Shown here in pieces: positions 61,044 to 64,000 of a DNA stretch of 64,000 nucleotides (the stretch's first letter is position 1; each line of letters starts with the position of its first letter). Below the pieces are notes generated by a model. The model worked only from the letters and a program-made list of their open reading frames with translations, was not told the origin of the DNA and did not search any database. The stretch covers positions 1,116,001 to 1,180,000 of the forward strand of contig CAJSYZ010000004.1 of the NCBI GenBank assembly GCA_910574455.1, given 5' to 3'. A program made the translations under genes and the position numbers. Origin of the DNA: Trichaptum fuscoviolaceum (Eukaryota > Basidiomycota > Agaricomycetes > Hymenochaetales > Trichaptaceae).

Positions 61044-62863
61044 ACACGAGAGCTCCAGTGTCTATCGTACTACATTCATAGAGAGGGACTCTCCCATTCT
61101 CGTGAAACGCGCTGGACTAACATTTTAATCATTCGGCAGTTGCGTTTCTAAGTATATGACACTATTTTATTTGTGTATTGGTAGTTGGATTGAATGTACC
61201 ATCCCACCCTAGTTCTGACCGGTTGTACCTCATAGACAAGATGAAATACATGATTGTTCAGACTTGGTGTGGTACAGATTCGTGATGTACAGTACATTCC
61301 AATTATACGAGGCTACTTGGGCACATTAAGTATCAAGCGACAGAATTACCTTTCGAATTGTAATTTCCGGGGCTTCACGGTGCCCCCCCCCCCCCATTAC
61401 GCGGTGGCCTAGCTATGTCTGAGGACTGTCTACCGACATGCTTGAGCTCTCGCTGGGGGGGGGGGGGGGAGTCAGCTTCTAAGCCTTCGTTTCCTCAAGC
61501 TTATCCAGTCGAGTATCGGTGCGGCATCGTGATTGTGGTCTGCTACCTTTCAGAACTATTTTAAGACATTTAATCATTTTATAACTTCGGAATTATTCAT
61601 CTTTACGAACATCAAATAAGATAAAATAAAGAACCAGAAAAAGAGTGTTTTCTTTCTTGATATTTCGCAATTTCTTTCGTACCAAAATTCCTTCCTATCA
61701 CCCAATGCAGATCAAGGAAGAACAGTCGTTTCCTGATAAAAGCAGATGTAGAAAGCTTTGCCATAGAAGTGGATCCATTTGCAAACCTCCGAGTGAATTC
61801 CGGACAGAGGGGATAAAAAGACCACATCGGAAGAGACCGGAGAGTACCCTAACCAAAGAGTTGTGTGCAGAAGAGGCGAGCGATCGCGTCGACTCCTATG
61901 AAGAATGTCAGGTAAAGGAAGGCTTCACTCCGGGCGTCTCCAGGTAGCAGAGTTATCATTGACCTCAAAAGGTCTGGCTATGGAGAGGAGATGGGATAAG
62001 CACATTATAAAATACCAACTTAAAGCAAATTTACCGTAAGACGCATGAGAAGAAGAAGAGTGGTACTGGAACATGTGCGTGTCGTCGCGTTTGATCTTGG
62101 ACTACATTGTGTAAAAGAGGCTGGCGGCTGGCCCACGAGTTGCCCCGACCCATGCGTCCAGCGGATTATGCCAGATTACTTGAAGATAAAATGTGCGAAG
62201 TGTTGTTGAATGATAGTCGAGAAGAACATTTAGTCAATGATGCAGAACGGAAGGAAAGATTAGACTTGAATCCTACTCCATGAAGATGATACGAACAAAG
62301 CCTTCGCCTCCACCTTCAGAAGCAGAAGCAGCGGTCGGGTGATGTACCACTACTCGGACAACAGCTCGTTGCAGCTGATTGTTAGATAACGCGACTAACG
62401 CTGGGGCTGACAGCCGAAGTGATAGTCGCAGTCAGAATGTGAGGTGTCTTCAACTACGGCGTCGACATTAATCCTGAATAATGCCTTAACTCCAATGCAT
62501 CCCTCATTATCCTTCAGCCCGACCGCAACTAGATCCACAAGCATCCTCAAGCATTCTCTGATTGATCCGAGACTATCAATCATCCGAGACTCCGTCTGAC
62601 TGTGAAAAGCAAAAGAGGATGGAAGATTGAGTCATATTTCGCGCCGCGCGCGAGTAACGACCCCCGATCTTGGTTCATAGCTATCCTCTCTGCCAGCAGA
62701 ACGGAGCTGCCGTCGAGATCGTGCGTACACTCTGGTAGCATCACTTCGACATCTTGTCGGCTGAAATATACCCTTTTGAGAGAAGCGGCAGACCGCAGCA
62801 GCCCTGGTAGACCTAACGTTTCAGAGGTCTGGTTTACGTGGAAGCGGCAAAACGAAGTTTGAC
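61044..62863. other. Gene-free stretch with opposed C and G runs
   Basis: No supported gene; the ORF at 61645-61947 has no recognisable content. It contains the homopolymer pair at 61383-61469. Confidence 0.4.
61383..61469. repeat. Poly-C (13) and poly-G (15) runs 59 bp apart
   Basis: C13 at 61383-61395 and G15 at 61455-61469, counted directly. On one strand they could pair as a hairpin stem; the G run could also form a quadruplex. Confidence 0.85.
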
Positions 62864-63440
62864 GGGATTCGGGATTTGGGTCAGGACCGTGTCGCGGCCA
62901 CTAACGCCCTGAAGCCGGGTTAAACTCGAATAACCAATGAGACACTGGCGCGAGACGAGCAAACCAGTCGGTCCACTCGTACTATCCACGGTATCCAGCC
63001 AATGCATGCGAAAGACGGAGAGGGTCATTGTGCTGGATAGTAACTACCTTCAACTCTCCCAACATTCACCCCTCCTCATGGTTCGAACCTCTCTGGCTAC
63101 AGACGACGAAGTGCAAGAAATGCAAGCGCCTGCATTCCGTTCGCAGAGACAAAGTATTCCGCTATGGAGAGACACATCCTTCCATCCTCCACCGACCGGA
63201 TCGAAGTGAATGAAATAACGACTGCGTGTTCTTCTCGGGAGAAAGACGTTGAGGATCGTACATTGCAGTGTAGTAGAAAAGCCGCAACTGACCCCGTGTC
63301 CATACTTGACGCCAAAGTCGCAGGAGTGCATCGCCTTTTACGAATGAATGCTGGCTTGCGGTCGAGATAGGCGGTACTGGTGGTAGTAACAACTCAGGAG
63401 TTGTGGGCTGAGGCGGGTGGCACCGGGCGCGACGCTTTTA
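62864..63440 (+). repeat. Dispersed repeat, copy 2
   Basis: Diverged copy of 48104-48640 in the same orientation. Short ORFs inside it on both strands have no recognisable domains and are not conserved with copy 1. Confidence 0.65.
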
Positions 63441-64000
63441 TGTATTGTCGATTCTGACGCGGGCGCCGTTATCGTAGAGATCGAGTAGCGATCCCGTAAC
63501 AAGACCAGACGTCACTGTGCGCCGGGATGCACCGCGCATCGAATGCGACAGTGTGGATCCAGTGATGACACCGACTTTGCGGTCGACGAGGTCAGACGGA
63601 AAACCGGAGACGCAGGCACTGACAGAAAGTTGGTGGATGACGATGGAAAGGAAACGATAGAAATCTGTTGCGCATCACGATTATACAATTAACGGCCAGT
63701 CTATGACACTTCGGCCTTGTAGCAGATTGCGACTAGACTTCCCTTGCTCGTCACTGTATACGTCGGTAGAGTAAGTTCGTGTTGAAGAGCGGAGGGCGAC
63801 ACTTGGAACTCGGACTCAAACGCCGGAGTTGACTTGAATGACCGGTTGGAACTCCGAACTACGACTATAAATTCCTTTCTTAGCATGCCAGTGTTCGATC
63901 GCTGTCCCGCCGGCCGATCGTCGTAGAGTCGATTAGTAAAGTGACCCGGGCGAAATCGTCGATTCCGACCTGCTGCTTAAACCGCCATCAATACTGCATC
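63441..64000. other. Window end, gene-free
   Basis: No gene seen. The GTGCGCCGGGATGC match near 63516 may extend the dispersed repeat. A CACTTGGAACTCGGACTC stretch near 63800 resembles the motif vocabulary. Confidence 0.35.

Noticed and set aside
61645..61947. 100-codon basic ORF.
   Set aside because: No recognisable content and no splice or promoter support; left as non-coding.

Overview
The window looks like a gene-poor, transposon-rich stretch of an Agaricomycete (mushroom-forming Basidiomycota) genome. The protein genes have many short introns, mostly 45-80 nt with GT..AG ends, and several micro-exons. The gene families also fit: a Plavaka-type KDZ transposase, a Ty3/gypsy retrotransposon, a Psilocybe-type non-canonical aromatic amino acid decarboxylase, a proteinase-K-like subtilisin, family-2 O-methyltransferases and a giant TPR protein. 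No prokaryotic features are present. Species cannot be named from the sequence alone. Family names come from recognising motifs and from memory; no search was run.

Layout. 1-3.9 kb: the 5' part of a Ty3/gypsy retrotransposon on the minus strand (LTR, gag, then protease and reverse transcriptase running off the window edge). 4.4-4.9 kb: two identical 142-bp direct repeats with hairpins and a tRNA-like promoter box between them. 5.0-17.5 kb: a block I read as one large Plavaka element or several nested ones. It holds a coiled-coil companion gene, an intact nine-exon 1164-aa transposase, a minus-strand gene (or pair of ORFs) of unknown function, and an 874-aa trypsin-like protein. All spacers in the block are built from the same few short palindromic motifs. 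18.3-19.6 kb: a BCS1-like AAA-ATPase pseudogene. 20.3-22.5 kb: a DEDDy 3'-5' exonuclease gene split by an intact Tc1/mariner element.

24.4-27.9 kb: a 1010-aa PLP-dependent aromatic amino acid decarboxylase with a long C-terminal extension and a 5-nt exon. 28.9-30.8 kb: a secreted subtilisin with a 6-nt exon carrying most of the catalytic Asp codon. 32.2-33.4 kb: a TenA/THI-4-like protein with a signal peptide. 35.7-46.2 kb: three paralogous O-methyltransferase genes, two of them in inverted (head-out) orientation with near-identical 5' halves including introns, and a Baeyer-Villiger-type monooxygenase pseudogene between the first and second. 49.9-55.7 kb: a giant TPR gene with about 34 repeats of about 46 aa, several almost identical. 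57.4-61.0 kb: a multi-exon gene for a helical protein with C-terminal membrane segments. The rest is repeat-rich non-coding DNA, including a repeat shared between 48.1 and 62.9 kb.

How the genes may work together: the decarboxylase, the methyltransferases and the monooxygenase relic are the kinds of enzymes found in fungal specialised metabolism, but they are interrupted by unrelated genes, so a single pathway is only a possibility. The TPR and membrane proteins belong to expanded, lineage-specific fungal families of unknown role. The best candidate for an undescribed system is the 5-17.5 kb block, where a transposase, a companion protein and a protease-like protein share one set of cis-motifs.
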